From DASUBV01 sp035532295 (lineage in GTDB: Bacteria; Actinomycetota; Actinomycetes; Streptosporangiales; Streptosporangiaceae), in the NCBI GenBank assembly GCA_035532295.1, contig DATKRH010000292.1, forward strand, positions 22,776 through 86,775: a stretch of DNA of 64,000 bases, given 5' to 3'. This document shows, piece by piece, positions 24,397-33,270 of this stretch (position 1 is the first letter of the stretch; the number at the start of each line of letters is the position of its first letter). The notes beneath the pieces are model-generated. The model was not told the origin of the DNA and made no database searches. It saw only the letters and a list, made by a program, of their open reading frames with translations. A program made the translations under genes and the position numbers.

Positions 24397-26679
24397 GTGA
24401 CCATGACGGCCGTCGGCTCCGATTCCGATTCCCTGCTTGACGGGCTGAACCCGCAGCAGCGGGCCGCCGTGGTGCACGAGGGCGGCCCGCTGCTCATCGT
24501 GGCCGGGGCGGGCTCGGGCAAGACGCGGGTGCTCACGCACCGGATCGCCTACCTGCTGGCGCAGCGGCACGTCGCGCCGCGCCAGATCCTGGCCATTACC
24601 TTCACCAACAAGGCGGCCGGCGAGATGGCCGCCCGCGCGGCGGCACTGACCGGGGCGCGCGCCCGCTCGATGTGGCTGCTGACCTTCCACTCGGCCTGCG
24701 TGCGCATCCTGCGCCGCGAGGCGGACCGGTTCGGCTACCCTTCCTCGTTCTCCATCTATGACCAGGCTGACTCGCAGCGGCTGATGGCCCTGGTCTGCCG
24801 CGAGCTGGAGCTGGACGCCAAGTACCACCCGCCCAAGGCCATGCTGGCCCAGGTCTCGAACCTGAAGAACGAGCTCGTCGACTACGAGAGCGCGACGGCG
24901 AAGGCCTCGGGATACCGGGAGAAGGCGCTGGCGCAGGCCTACGCCGAGTACCAGCGCAGGCTGGTCGCGTCCGGGGCGATGGACTTTGATGACCTGATCA
25001 TGGTGACGGTGCACCTGCTCCAGGCCTTCCCGCAGGTGGCAGCCGAGTACCGCGGCAGGTTCCGGCACGTCATGGTGGACGAGTACCAGGACACCAACCA
25101 TGCGCAGTACGTGCTGGTCCGCGAGCTGGCCGGCCAGGGCAGTGCGGCCAAGGGCAGGGCCACGCCGACGGTCGGTCCAGACGGCGAGCCCATCCCGCCG
25201 GCCGAGCTGGTCGTCGTGGGCGACGCCGACCAGTCGATCTACGCGTTCCGCGGCGCCACCATCAGGAACATCGAGGAGTTCGAGCGGGATTTCGCGGGCG
25301 CGCGGGTCATCCTGCTGGAGCAGAACTACCGCTCGACGCAGAACATCCTGGCCGCGGCCAACGCCGTCGTCTCCCACAACCCGGGCCGGGTGCCGAAGAA
25401 CCTGTGGTCCGATGCGGGCGATGGGCCGCCGATCGTCGGCTACGTCGGCGACAGCGAGCACGACGAGGCGGCGTTCGTCGCCGAGGAGGTCGACCGGCTC
25501 GCCGACGAGGGCGAGGCCACAGCCGGGCAGGTCGCGGTGTTCTACCGGACCAACGCGCAGTCCCGGGTCTTCGAGGAAGTCTTCATCCGGGCCGGCCTGC
25601 CCTACAAGGTGGTCGGCGGCGTCAGGTTCTACGAGCGCCGCGAGATCCGCGACATCCTCGGCTACCTCCGGCTGATCGCCAACCCCGGCGATGAGGTATC
25701 GCTGCGCCGGGTGCTGAATACGCCCCGGCGCGGGATCGGCGACCGGGCCGAGGAGTACGTGGCGGCCTTCGCCCAGCGGGAGCGGATCACCTTCGCCCAG
25801 GGACTGGCCCGCCCGGCCGACGTGCCGGGCCTGGCCGCCCGGTCGGCGCGCGCCATCGAGGCGTTTAATGAGCTGATCGGCGGGCTGCGGGCGGCCGCGC
25901 AGGCCGGCAGCGCGGTCGGGGACCTGACCGAGGCAGTGCTGGACAAGACCGGCTACGTGACCGAACTGCAGGCCTCGACCGACCTGCAGGACGAGAGCCG
26001 GATCGAGAACCTCAACGAGCTGGTCTCGGTGGCGCGGGAGTTCGATAGCCGGCAGCTTGAAGCACAGCAGCCCGGCACGCTGACCGAGTTCCTGGAGCAG
26101 GTCTCGCTGATCGCCGACGCCGACCAGATCCCCGAGGGCGAGGAGCACGGCGGCATGGTCACGCTGATGACCCTGCATACCGCCAAGGGCCTGGAGTTTC
26201 CCGTCGTGTTCCTGACCGGGCTGGAGGAGAACATCTTCCCGCACGAGCGGTCGATGGGCGACGACCGGGAGCTGGCGGAGGAGCGGCGGCTGGCCTACGT
26301 CGGGATCACCCGGGCGGAGCAGCGGCTCTACCTGACCCGGGCCATCTCCCGGGCGTGGTTCGGGCGGCCGGCCTACCACCAGCAGTCCCGGTTCCTGGCC
26401 GAGGTGCCGCAGGAGCTGATCGAGTGGCGGCGCTCGGAGGCCGCCGCCGCGCCGCCCGCATCGGAGCGGCTGGCCCGGCGGCCCGGCGTGCAGGCTCTGG
26501 GCAACCGCCGCGTGCCGTCGCTGGAGCCTGGCGACCGGGTCACCCACGACTCCTACGGGCTGGGCACGGTCCTGTCGGTGGAGGGCCGGGGCGACGACCC
26601 CGAGGCCAAGATCGACTTTGGCGGCGACTACGGGATCAAGCACCTGGTGCTGCGCTACGCGCCGATCGAGAAGCTGTAG
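24397..26679 (+). CDS. pcrA: UvrD/PcrA-family ATP-dependent DNA helicase
   Basis: The 760-residue superfamily 1A helicase works in repair and replication. Walker A is GAGSGKT (37-43). Other motifs are ITFTNKAAGEM, DEYQDTN (Walker B), VVGDADQSIYAFRGA, EQNYRST, VTLMTLHTAKGLEFPVVF and AYVGITRAEQRLYL. The C-terminus has the GDRVTHDSYGLGTVLSVEG PcrA-type domain, which contacts RNA polymerase in relatives. The GTG is probably leaderless; an ATG 6 bases on is an alternative. Confidence 0.95.
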   Translation: MTMTAVGSDSDSLLDGLNPQQRAAVVHEGGPLLIVAGAGSGKTRVLTHRIAYLLAQRHVAPRQILAITFTNKAAGEMAARAAALTGARARSMWLLTFHSACVRILRREADRFGYPSSFSIYDQADSQRLMALVCRELELDAKYHPPKAMLAQVSNLKNELVDYESATAKASGYREKALAQAYAEYQRRLVASGAMDFDDLIMVTVHLLQAFPQVAAEYRGRFRHVMVDEYQDTNHAQYVLVRELAGQGSAAKGRATPTVGPDGEPIPPAELVVVGDADQSIYAFRGATIRNIEEFERDFAGARVILLEQNYRSTQNILAAANAVVSHNPGRVPKNLWSDAGDGPPIVGYVGDSEHDEAAFVAEEVDRLADEGEATAGQVAVFYRTNAQSRVFEEVFIRAGLPYKVVGGVRFYERREIRDILGYLRLIANPGDEVSLRRVLNTPRRGIGDRAEEYVAAFAQRERITFAQGLARPADVPGLAARSARAIEAFNELIGGLRAAAQAGSAVGDLTEAVLDKTGYVTELQASTDLQDESRIENLNELVSVAREFDSRQLEAQQPGTLTEFLEQVSLIADADQIPEGEEHGGMVTLMTLHTAKGLEFPVVFLTGLEENIFPHERSMGDDRELAEERRLAYVGITRAEQRLYLTRAISRAWFGRPAYHQQSRFLAEVPQELIEWRRSEAAAAPPASERLARRPGVQALGNRRVPSLEPGDRVTHDSYGLGTVLSVEGRGDDPEAKIDFGGDYGIKHLVLRYAPIEKL

Positions 26680-26715
26680 GGGTGACGGCGAGGCGGTGAT
26701 GCAGGCGGTCGCGAG

Positions 26716-27894
26716 TCAGGTGCAGGTGACGGCCGATGGGGCGGTATTGGTGCCGGTGTAGCTGGCGGTGAAGCCGACCGTGGCGGTGCCCCCCGGCGCG
26801 AGGCTGCCGTCGTAGGAGGCGTTGGTCACGGTCACCGCCTGGCCGGACTGCGCGGAGGTCCCGTTCCACAGGTTGCTGATCTGCTGGTTTCCGCCGAACG
26901 TCCAGCCCAGCCGCCAGCCGCTGAGCGTGCCGGAGCCGGTGTTCTTGACCACGACCTGGCCCTGGAACCCGCCGGACCAGCTACTGGTGACCGAGTAGGC
27001 CGCCGAGCATACGGCCGGCCCCGAGGACGTCGGGCTGGGGGACGGGCTGGGGGATGTCGGGGTGGGGGACGGGCTGGGGGAGGAACTCGATCCGGCCACG
27101 GTGACGGAGAAGGAACTGGTCGCCAGCCCGGCCCCGCCCTGCCAGAGCTCGAAGCCGGCCTCGACGTCGATGAGGTAGCAGGAACTGGACAGGTAACCGC
27201 GGCTGACCGCGTCCTGCGCCAGCGTCCCGACGTCCAGGTTGCTCACCGAGGTGGTGGCGGTCGTCATGGAGTAGGAAATGGTGTTCCAGCTCGACTGGCC
27301 GCCTTCCCAGATGTTGTAGGTGTGCCCGCCGACGCTGACGCCGCTGGCCACCTGCGAGCCGAAGGGCTGCACGCTTCCGTTGTGGTTGAGCCAGACCATC
27401 AGCTCCGTGCAGTTCGGCTGGCCCGACGTGGCCGGCGTCTTGTTGAACCAGATGTCGTAGGCCACGTCGTAGGCGCTGCTGCCGCCTGGCTGGGTGGTGC
27501 TCCAGCTGGTCGTCACCTGCCCGGGCGTCAGCTTCGACACCTGGACCGGCGTGGTGGTCAGCCCGCCGGAACTGCAGCTACCCCAGTGGCAGCCCTGGTA
27601 GATCGACGGATAGCTACCGGGTGAGCCGTTGGTCGCGTTGGCGATCGACGAGTTGGCGACCGTGAAATCGGCATTCCCGTCGGTGCTGACGCATTCCGAC
27701 GCGCTGGAGTCGTACTCGTTGTTCTGCACGATGTAGCTGCCGCCAGCCACCGAGGCGGTCTGCTCCTGGCACAGGCTGGTGGTCGCGGCCTGGGCGCTAG
27801 TGATGCCGAAGGCCGCGGCGCCGGCCGCCACGACGGCCAGGGCCGCGGCGATCGCGAGAACGGGCCTGGTCGGGATACGGGCGCGACGGCTCAT
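26716..27894 (-). CDS. Secreted GH12 endoglucanase with CBM2
   Basis: The 392-residue precursor has a signal peptide (about 1-36, basic start then hydrophobic, ending AQA). A GH12 beta-jelly-roll domain spans about 38-265. The nucleophile is E164 (TELMVWLNHNG) and the acid/base E249 (GFELWQGG). A Ser/Pro/Thr linker covers 268-292. A cellulose-binding CBM2 spans 296-391, with bracketing cysteines C296 and C391 and surface Trp residues. It cuts internal beta-1,4-glucan bonds. The ATG overlaps the GH6 stop by 4 bases, so the two cellulases are co-translated. It converges on pcrA with a 36-base gap. Confidence 0.93.
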   Translation of the reverse strand: MSRRARIPTRPVLAIAAALAVVAAGAAAFGITSAQAATTSLCQEQTASVAGGSYIVQNNEYDSSASECVSTDGNADFTVANSSIANATNGSPGSYPSIYQGCHWGSCSSGGLTTTPVQVSKLTPGQVTTSWSTTQPGGSSAYDVAYDIWFNKTPATSGQPNCTELMVWLNHNGSVQPFGSQVASGVSVGGHTYNIWEGGQSSWNTISYSMTTATTSVSNLDVGTLAQDAVSRGYLSSSCYLIDVEAGFELWQGGAGLATSSFSVTVAGSSSSPSPSPTPTSPSPSPSPTSSGPAVCSAAYSVTSSWSGGFQGQVVVKNTGSGTLSGWRLGWTFGGNQQISNLWNGTSAQSGQAVTVTNASYDGSLAPGGTATVGFTASYTGTNTAPSAVTCT

Positions 27895-29243
27895 GGCGTC
27901 GCGTCCTGGGCCAGTTGCAGTGCCTCCTGCGGGAACCAGGCACCGGCCGCCGCGTCGTCCGTTCCCCACAGCGGATCGAACAGCTGCTGAGCGGCCATCG
28001 TGGTGGGCCAGCCCGGCTGAGTGTAAGCGGAGTAATCCCAGGCCCGCACGCCGCCCGCGGCGTCGCACTGGCCGTCGGACTCGCCGGGCACCTTCACCCA
28101 CAGGTAGGCGTCGAGCAGTGCGACGCCGGTGTCGGCGGTCGGCCGGATGCCGGTCCCGGCCCCCGGCGGATCGCACCAGCTGCCGGCGGCCAGCGCCGAG
28201 ATCACGCTGGCGGGCTGGTCGTAGGGCGGGTTGGCGTACTGCGTCATGCCGTTCGGCCCGTTGCCGTTGCGGCTGGTGTCGATGACGAAGTGCGTCGTGG
28301 CGGCCGCGTTGCCCAGGTTCTGCGCGTACCACTGCGTGGTCAGGCCCCAGGTGCTGAAGTCGGACTGGGTCGCGGGGTAGTACTGGCTCGCGCAGGCCGA
28401 CGGGTTGCCGGCGTAGGCACCGGCGGGATCGGTGACCATCGCGATGCAGTCCGAGATCCACGTTCCGTAGTCGACGAGCTCGGGCGTCGGCTGGTAGTTC
28501 GACACGTCCAGGTAGAAGCCCTGCGCCTGCTGGACGCCGCCCTCCAGCAGCCGCTGGGTCATCGTGCCGACCGACTGCCAGGCGCTGTGGGTGCCGTCGA
28601 GGTAGACGCTGACGCCGGGGTCCTTCTCCAGCGCGCTGACGGCGTAGCTGACCTCGGCGATCCGCTCGCTGTCGGTGAACGGGTAGCTGGATGAGGGCGG
28701 CAGGTTGCAGTCGGAGGGCAGCTTGCCGAGCGAGTCTGGTTCCAGGATGACCACCGCCCGCGCGTGGCCGATGCCGCGGGCCAGTCCGTTGATCCAGGCC
28801 TCGTAGTCGGCCTGAGTCAGGGCCCCGCCGGCCGAGTACTGGGCGCAGTCGCGGCCGGGAATGTCGTAGGCGACCAGGACCGGCTCGGCGCGCTGCCGCG
28901 CGGCCGCGATGACCGTCTGCCGCACCTGGCGCCGCACCTGCGCGGGCGTGCCACCGTCGAGCCAGACCGCGGTCGGCGTCGTCGTCATCCTGGCGATCAG
29001 CGCCGCGTCGCGGCGGTGACCGGCCGCCAGGAGTTGCTGCTCCTGGGCGATGGCGCCGGGGTCGGCGGGCGGCACGTAGAACCGCGTGGGCCGGCTGAAG
29101 GCGTGGCGGCCCGTGGTGGTGTGGCCCGTGGTGGCGGCCGACGCCGGGCCGGCCGTTAGCGGGGCCGCCGCTAAGGCCAGGACGGGCAGCGTGGCGGTCG
29201 CTGTCCACTGAAGCGCGCGCAGCGCGAGTCGTCGGCGTCTCAT
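27891..29243 (-). CDS. Secreted GH6 cellulase
   Basis: The 450-residue precursor has a signal peptide (about 1-36) and a GH6 domain. YDIPGRDCAQYSAGG (D132) and VVILEPDSLG (D170) hold the catalytic aspartates known from Cel6 enzymes. No carbohydrate-binding module is present; the partner GH12 carries one. Family members are endoglucanases or cellobiohydrolases acting from the non-reducing end. The start follows GGGAG. It is first in a two-gene operon under a likely LacI-type operator. Confidence 0.93.
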   Translation of the reverse strand: MRRRRLALRALQWTATATLPVLALAAAPLTAGPASAATTGHTTTGRHAFSRPTRFYVPPADPGAIAQEQQLLAAGHRRDAALIARMTTTPTAVWLDGGTPAQVRRQVRQTVIAAARQRAEPVLVAYDIPGRDCAQYSAGGALTQADYEAWINGLARGIGHARAVVILEPDSLGKLPSDCNLPPSSSYPFTDSERIAEVSYAVSALEKDPGVSVYLDGTHSAWQSVGTMTQRLLEGGVQQAQGFYLDVSNYQPTPELVDYGTWISDCIAMVTDPAGAYAGNPSACASQYYPATQSDFSTWGLTTQWYAQNLGNAAATTHFVIDTSRNGNGPNGMTQYANPPYDQPASVISALAAGSWCDPPGAGTGIRPTADTGVALLDAYLWVKVPGESDGQCDAAGGVRAWDYSAYTQPGWPTTMAAQQLFDPLWGTDDAAAGAWFPQEALQLAQDATP

Positions 29244-29275
29244 GAGAGCTCCCGGGACAAGAGGCGGCTGTTACT

Positions 29276-29285
29276 GAAACATTTC
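29276..29285. promoter_or_regulatory. Putative LacI-type operator before the cellulase operon
   Basis: GAAACATTTC has GAAA/TTTC arms, typical of LacI-family boxes, and is followed by the palindrome TTCCGGAA. A wider pair GTTAC/GTAAC surrounds them. It lies 33 bases before the GH6 start, where the promoter should be. Confidence 0.4.
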
Positions 29286-29351
29286 CGGAACGTAACACGA
29301 CCTTGCCGCAGGATCAATGGTGGCTAATAGTGGTCAACCGTCCAGGGCTGG

Positions 29352-30431
29352 TCAGCCCGGCGGCGCGGTCGAATCCCGGATGACCAGGGTGGTCTCTAGT
29401 TCCACCCGCATCGGCTCGATGCGCCGGTCCTCGATCTGGCGCAGCAGCAGGCTGACCGCGATCCGGCCCATCTCCGCCAGCGGCTGGCGGACCGTGGTCA
29501 GGCCCGGTACCACCGACACGGCCTCGCTCGTGTCATCGAATCCGACGACCGACAGATCGGCGGGCAGGCGCAGGCCCCGGTCCCGGGCGGCCTGCATGGC
29601 CCCGATGGCCATGCTGTCGTTGAACGCGAAGATCGCAGTCGGGGGATCGGGCAGGTCCAGGAGGGCCGCGGCGGCGCGCCGGCCTCCGCCGACGGTGAAG
29701 TCCGAGGAAACGATGATGGCGGGGTCGGGCAGCGCGCCCTCGCCTGCCAGCGCCGCGTGGTAGCCGCGCAGCCGTTCCTGGCTGGCCAGCCAGCTCTCCG
29801 GCCCGGTGATGGCCGCGATGCGCCGGTGCCCGAGTTCCAGCAGCTGGCCGGTGGCCAGGGTGGCTCCCGCAGAGTGCGCGGCCGACACGACGGGGAAGCC
29901 GGCGGCCATCTCCCGGAGCGGATCGACGACGACCAGGGGGAATCCCCGGGCGGTTAGTCCTAGCAGTTCGGCGGTCGACTCCTCGGGCAGCACGAGGATC
30001 GCCCCGTCGGTCGCGCCGTGCGCCAGTCGCTCGAGCAGCGATGCCTCGCGGCTGCGTGAGTGGCGGGTCGGGCACAGCACGGCGCGCATGTCGTGCTCGT
30101 ACAGAGCCTCGGCGGCGCCTGACAAGATGACGGCGAAGTAACCGGGATGAACGACCGGCATGATGACGCCGACGAGGGCGGTGCGCGCCGGTCCGGACCC
30201 CGTCCGCGCGGTCCTGGGCCGCGGGCTGGCCGGGTAGCCGCGCTCCCGCATGACGCGCCGCACCGTCTCGCGCGTCTGCACCGAGACGTCCGCGTGGCCG
30301 TTGACCACGCGGGAGACCGTCGCGATGGAGACCCCGGCCTGCTCGGCGACCTGCCGGATGGTCACTCGCCCGTGGCTGGCGTCTCGCCCGTCGACCTGCA
30401 CATGAGCATTGAAGCACCCTGGCGCGGGCAC
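29352..30431 (-). CDS. LacI family transcriptional regulator
   Basis: The 359-residue regulator has the LacI helix-turn-helix and hinge (VTIRQVAEQAGVSIATVSRVVNGHADVSVQTRETV, about residues 22-60). A periplasmic-binding-like sugar sensor domain follows (ALVGVIMPVVHPGYF to VVGFDDTSEA...LTTVRQP). It lies directly upstream of the GH6/GH12 operon on the same strand. It is probably the cellulose-degradation repressor, comparable in role to CebR. The GTG start at 30431 is uncertain; a GTG nearer the HTH is also possible. Confidence 0.88.
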   Translation of the reverse strand: MPAPGCFNAHVQVDGRDASHGRVTIRQVAEQAGVSIATVSRVVNGHADVSVQTRETVRRVMRERGYPASPRPRTARTGSGPARTALVGVIMPVVHPGYFAVILSGAAEALYEHDMRAVLCPTRHSRSREASLLERLAHGATDGAILVLPEESTAELLGLTARGFPLVVVDPLREMAAGFPVVSAAHSAGATLATGQLLELGHRRIAAITGPESWLASQERLRGYHAALAGEGALPDPAIIVSSDFTVGGGRRAAAALLDLPDPPTAIFAFNDSMAIGAMQAARDRGLRLPADLSVVGFDDTSEAVSVVPGLTTVRQPLAEMGRIAVSLLLRQIEDRRIEPMRVELETTLVIRDSTAPPG

Positions 30432-30518
30432 ACGACCCGCGCACGGGGCGCGCGCGGTCGCTACGCGAGTGCCCGGCTGCCCGCCTCGCCTGCGCGGCGG
30501 CTACGCTGCGAGTGGCGA

Positions 30519-30538
30519 GCTTAGCCAGCTGGCTAAGC
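30519..30538. promoter_or_regulatory. Perfect 20-bp palindrome between lacI and the B12-binding gene
   Basis: GCTTAGCCAGCTGGCTAAGC is fully self-complementary. It lies 41 bases before the B12-binding gene start and 87 bases from the LacI start, in the divergent control region. Two direct copies of CCGGTGGTTATG follow. It is likely a dimer-binding operator. Confidence 0.5.
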
Positions 30539-30579
30539 CGGTGGTTATGCCGGTGGTTATGCCAGTGGAGGCGTATTTC

Positions 30580-31005
30580 ATGAGCAGCATCCGGATCGTG
30601 ATCGCCAAGCCTGGCCTCGACGGCCATGATCGCGGTGCCAAGGTGGTGGCGCGAGCCCTGCGCGATGCCGGGGTGGAGGTCATCTACACCGGGCTGCACC
30701 AGACCCCGGAGCAGATCGTCGCCGCCGCCCTGCAGGAGGACGCCGACGCCATCGGCCTGTCGGTGCTGTCGGGCGCGCACATGACCCAGTTCCGCCGGGT
30801 GCTGGAACTGCTGGCGGAGCGGCAGGCGAGCGACATCGTGGTTTTTGGCGGCGGGATCATTCCGGACGCCGACATCGCCGAGCTCAAGCACCTGGGCGTG
30901 GCGGAGATTTTCACCCCCGGCGCCTCCACCACGCAGATAGTGGACTGGGTCCGGTCGGCGCTGGCCGGCGACGAGGCGAAGGGTCACGCGCAGACCGCGG
31001 GCTGA
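30580..31005 (+). CDS. Cobalamin-binding small subunit of an acyl-CoA mutase (methylmalonyl- or isobutyryl-CoA mutase type)
   Basis: The 141-residue protein is a stand-alone B12-binding domain. DGHDRG holds the cobalt-coordinating His16 (DxHxxG), with SVLSGAH and VVFGGGIIP completing the B12 signature. It needs a separate large subunit, absent here, to isomerise acyl-CoA. The adjacent succinyl-CoA synthetase would use succinyl-CoA made by a methylmalonyl-CoA mutase. ATG 30580 follows GGAGG; longer upstream starts lack a ribosome site. Confidence 0.88.
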   Translation: MSSIRIVIAKPGLDGHDRGAKVVARALRDAGVEVIYTGLHQTPEQIVAAALQEDADAIGLSVLSGAHMTQFRRVLELLAERQASDIVVFGGGIIPDADIAELKHLGVAEIFTPGASTTQIVDWVRSALAGDEAKGHAQTAG

Positions 31006-31030
31006 CGCGGCGGACCCCGCCCGCCCGCAC

Positions 31031-31036
31031 TAGGCT
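31031..31036 (+). promoter_or_regulatory. Putative sucC -10 box
   Basis: TAGGCT lies 69 bases before the sucC GTG and would give a leader containing the AAGGACGG ribosome site. Confidence 0.4.
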
Positions 31037-31105
31037 GCCTGCGCAGCCAGGCCAGCCGACCAGCAGGCCGGCCGATAACACTGCCGAGCACGAAGGACGG
31101 CCCGA

Positions 31106-32302
31106 GTGGACCTGTTTGAGTACCAGGCGAAGGATCTCTTCGCTTCCTATGGCGTTCCGATTCAGCAGGGCAAGATTGCCACTACCCCGGCGGAGGCGCG
31201 GGCGATCGCGGCCGAGTTCATCGCCGCCGGAAAGCCGGGCGTCGTGATCAAGGCCCAGGTGAAGACCGGCGGGCGCGGCAAGGCCGGCGGGGTGAAGCTC
31301 GCCAGCGACCCGGATCAGGCCGCGGCCAAGGCCGAGCAGATCCTGGGCATGGACATCAAGGGCCACACCGTGCACTCGGTGCTGGTCGCCGAGGACATCG
31401 ACATCGCGCAGGAGTATTACCTCTCGTTCCTGCTTGACCGGGCCGACCGCACGTTCCTGTCGATGTGCTCGGTCGAGGGCGGTGTCGAGATCGAGGAAGT
31501 CGCCCGGACGAACCCGCGGGCGCTGGCCAAGATCCCGGTCAGCCCGCTCACGGGCGTGGACGCGGCCAAGGCGGCGGAGATCATCGCGGCCGGCGGCCTG
31601 CCGGAGGAGGCGCGGGCGGGCGCGGTCGCGCTGGCCGAGCGGATGTGGGCGGTGTTCACCGACGAGGATGCCACCCTGGTCGAGGTCAACCCGCTGGTGC
31701 TGACCGGCGACGGCCGGGTCATCGCCCTGGACGCCAAGGTCACCCTCGATGACAACGCGGCCTTCCGGCAGGACTACGCGCAGTTCGCCGACCCGAGCGC
31801 GACTGACCCGCTGGAGGCGCGCGCCAAGGCCAAGCACCTCAATTACGTGAAGCTGGACGGCGCCGTCGGCATCATCGGCAACGGCGCCGGCCTGGTGATG
31901 TCCACGCTCGATGTCGTCGCCTACGCGGGCGAGGAGTTCGGCGGGGTGCGGCCGGCCAACTTCCTGGACATCGGCGGCGGCGCCTCGGCCGAGGTGATGG
32001 CGAACGGGCTGGACATCGTGCTGTCTGACCCGTCGGTCCGCAGCGTCCTGGTGAACGTGTTCGGCGGGATCACCTCCTGCGACGCGGTGGCTAACGGGAT
32101 CGTGTCGGCGATCGGGATGCTCGCCGAGCAGGGCGAGCCGGTCAGCCACCCGATCGTGGTGCGGCTAGACGGCAATAACGCGGCGCAGGGCCGCGCCATC
32201 CTGGATCAGGCGGGCATCGCCGTGGTGGAGCAGGTGGCGACGATGGACGATGCGGCGCGGCGCGCCGCCGAACTGGCCGCTGCGGCCGCGACGGGAGCAT
32301 GA
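31106..32302 (+). CDS. sucC: Succinyl-CoA synthetase beta subunit (ADP-forming type)
   Basis: The 398-residue subunit starts MDLFEYQAKDLFASYGVP, as in SucC. The ATP-grasp part shows KAQVKTGGRGKAGGVK and EVNPLVLTGDGRVIALDAK, and the C-terminal CoA-ligase part has LVNVFGGITSCDAVANGI. With SucD it converts succinyl-CoA to succinate with ATP or GTP formation in the TCA cycle. The GTG follows AAGGACGG. sucD starts 1 base after the stop. Confidence 0.95.
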   Translation: MDLFEYQAKDLFASYGVPIQQGKIATTPAEARAIAAEFIAAGKPGVVIKAQVKTGGRGKAGGVKLASDPDQAAAKAEQILGMDIKGHTVHSVLVAEDIDIAQEYYLSFLLDRADRTFLSMCSVEGGVEIEEVARTNPRALAKIPVSPLTGVDAAKAAEIIAAGGLPEEARAGAVALAERMWAVFTDEDATLVEVNPLVLTGDGRVIALDAKVTLDDNAAFRQDYAQFADPSATDPLEARAKAKHLNYVKLDGAVGIIGNGAGLVMSTLDVVAYAGEEFGGVRPANFLDIGGGASAEVMANGLDIVLSDPSVRSVLVNVFGGITSCDAVANGIVSAIGMLAEQGEPVSHPIVVRLDGNNAAQGRAILDQAGIAVVEQVATMDDAARRAAELAAAAATGA

Positions 32303-32303
32303 G

Positions 32304-33191
32304 GTGGCGATCTTCCTGACCGGCGACAGCCGGATCATCGTGCAGGGCATCACGGGCTCGGAGGGCCGCAAGCACGGGGCCCGGATGATCGCGGCGGGCG
32401 CCAGGGTGGTCGGCGGTACCAACCCGCGCAAGGCCGGCCAGTCGATCGAGCTGTCCGGCGAGCAGGTCCCCGTCTTCGGGACGGTGGCCGACGCCATGGC
32501 CCAGACCGGCGCCGACGTCTCGGTGGTCTTCGTGCCGCCGTCCGGCACCAAGGCGGCCGTCATCGAGGCGGTCGACGCGAGGATGCCGCTGGTCATCGTC
32601 ATCACCGAGGGCGTTCCAGTGCATGACACGGCGGCCTTCTGGGCTTACGCCGGCGCGGCCGGGAACGTTACCCGCATCGTCGGCCCCAACTGCCCGGGTG
32701 TCGCCTCGCCGGGTAAGTCGAATGCCGGGATCATCCCGGCCGACATCTCCACCGAGGGCCGGATCGGGCTGGTCTCCAAGTCGGGCACGCTGACCTATCA
32801 GATGATGTTCGAGCTGCGTGACATCGGATTCTCGACGGCGGTCGGTATCGGCGGGGACCCGATCATCGGCACGACCCACATCGACTGCCTGCGGGCGTTC
32901 CAGGACGACCCGGAGACCGACGCGATCGTCATGATCGGCGAGATCGGCGGCGACGCGGAGGAGCGCGCGGCGGCCTTCATCGAGAAGAACGTGACCAAGC
33001 CCGTGGTCGCCTACGTGGCCGGCTTCACCGCGCCAGAGGGCAAGACGATGGGCCACGCGGGCGCGATCATCTCCGGTTCGGCCGGCACCGCGCAGGCCAA
33101 GAAGGAAGCGCTGGAAAAGGTGGGCGTGCGCGTGGGCCGGACGCCGAGCGGGACCGCGCAGCTGGTGCGCGAGCTCATGCAGGCACGCTGA
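32304..33191 (+). CDS. sucD: Succinyl-CoA synthetase alpha subunit
   Basis: The 295-residue subunit binds CoA (QGITGSEGRKH, NCPGVASPGKSNAGI) and carries the phospho-His in MGHAGAIISGSAGTA. The GTG start fits the GGGAG site within the end of sucC and lies 1 base after its stop; the open frame extends further upstream but inside sucC. It forms the alpha-beta enzyme with SucC. Confidence 0.95.
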   Translation: MAIFLTGDSRIIVQGITGSEGRKHGARMIAAGARVVGGTNPRKAGQSIELSGEQVPVFGTVADAMAQTGADVSVVFVPPSGTKAAVIEAVDARMPLVIVITEGVPVHDTAAFWAYAGAAGNVTRIVGPNCPGVASPGKSNAGIIPADISTEGRIGLVSKSGTLTYQMMFELRDIGFSTAVGIGGDPIIGTTHIDCLRAFQDDPETDAIVMIGEIGGDAEERAAAFIEKNVTKPVVAYVAGFTAPEGKTMGHAGAIISGSAGTAQAKKEALEKVGVRVGRTPSGTAQLVRELMQAR

Positions 33192-33270
33192 GGGCCGAGT
33201 CCTGCAGGCACTTGAGGTGCGCGCGGCGCGCCTCCGCGCTTGCCGGGCGGGCAGTTGTCAGGCTTGAGCC

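Noticed and set aside
22735..26643. A 1302-codon open frame on the minus strand opposite the permease and pcrA
   Set aside because: It is antisense to two clear genes with full family motifs, its product is low-complexity Arg/Gly/His-rich, and such frames are common in high-GC DNA.
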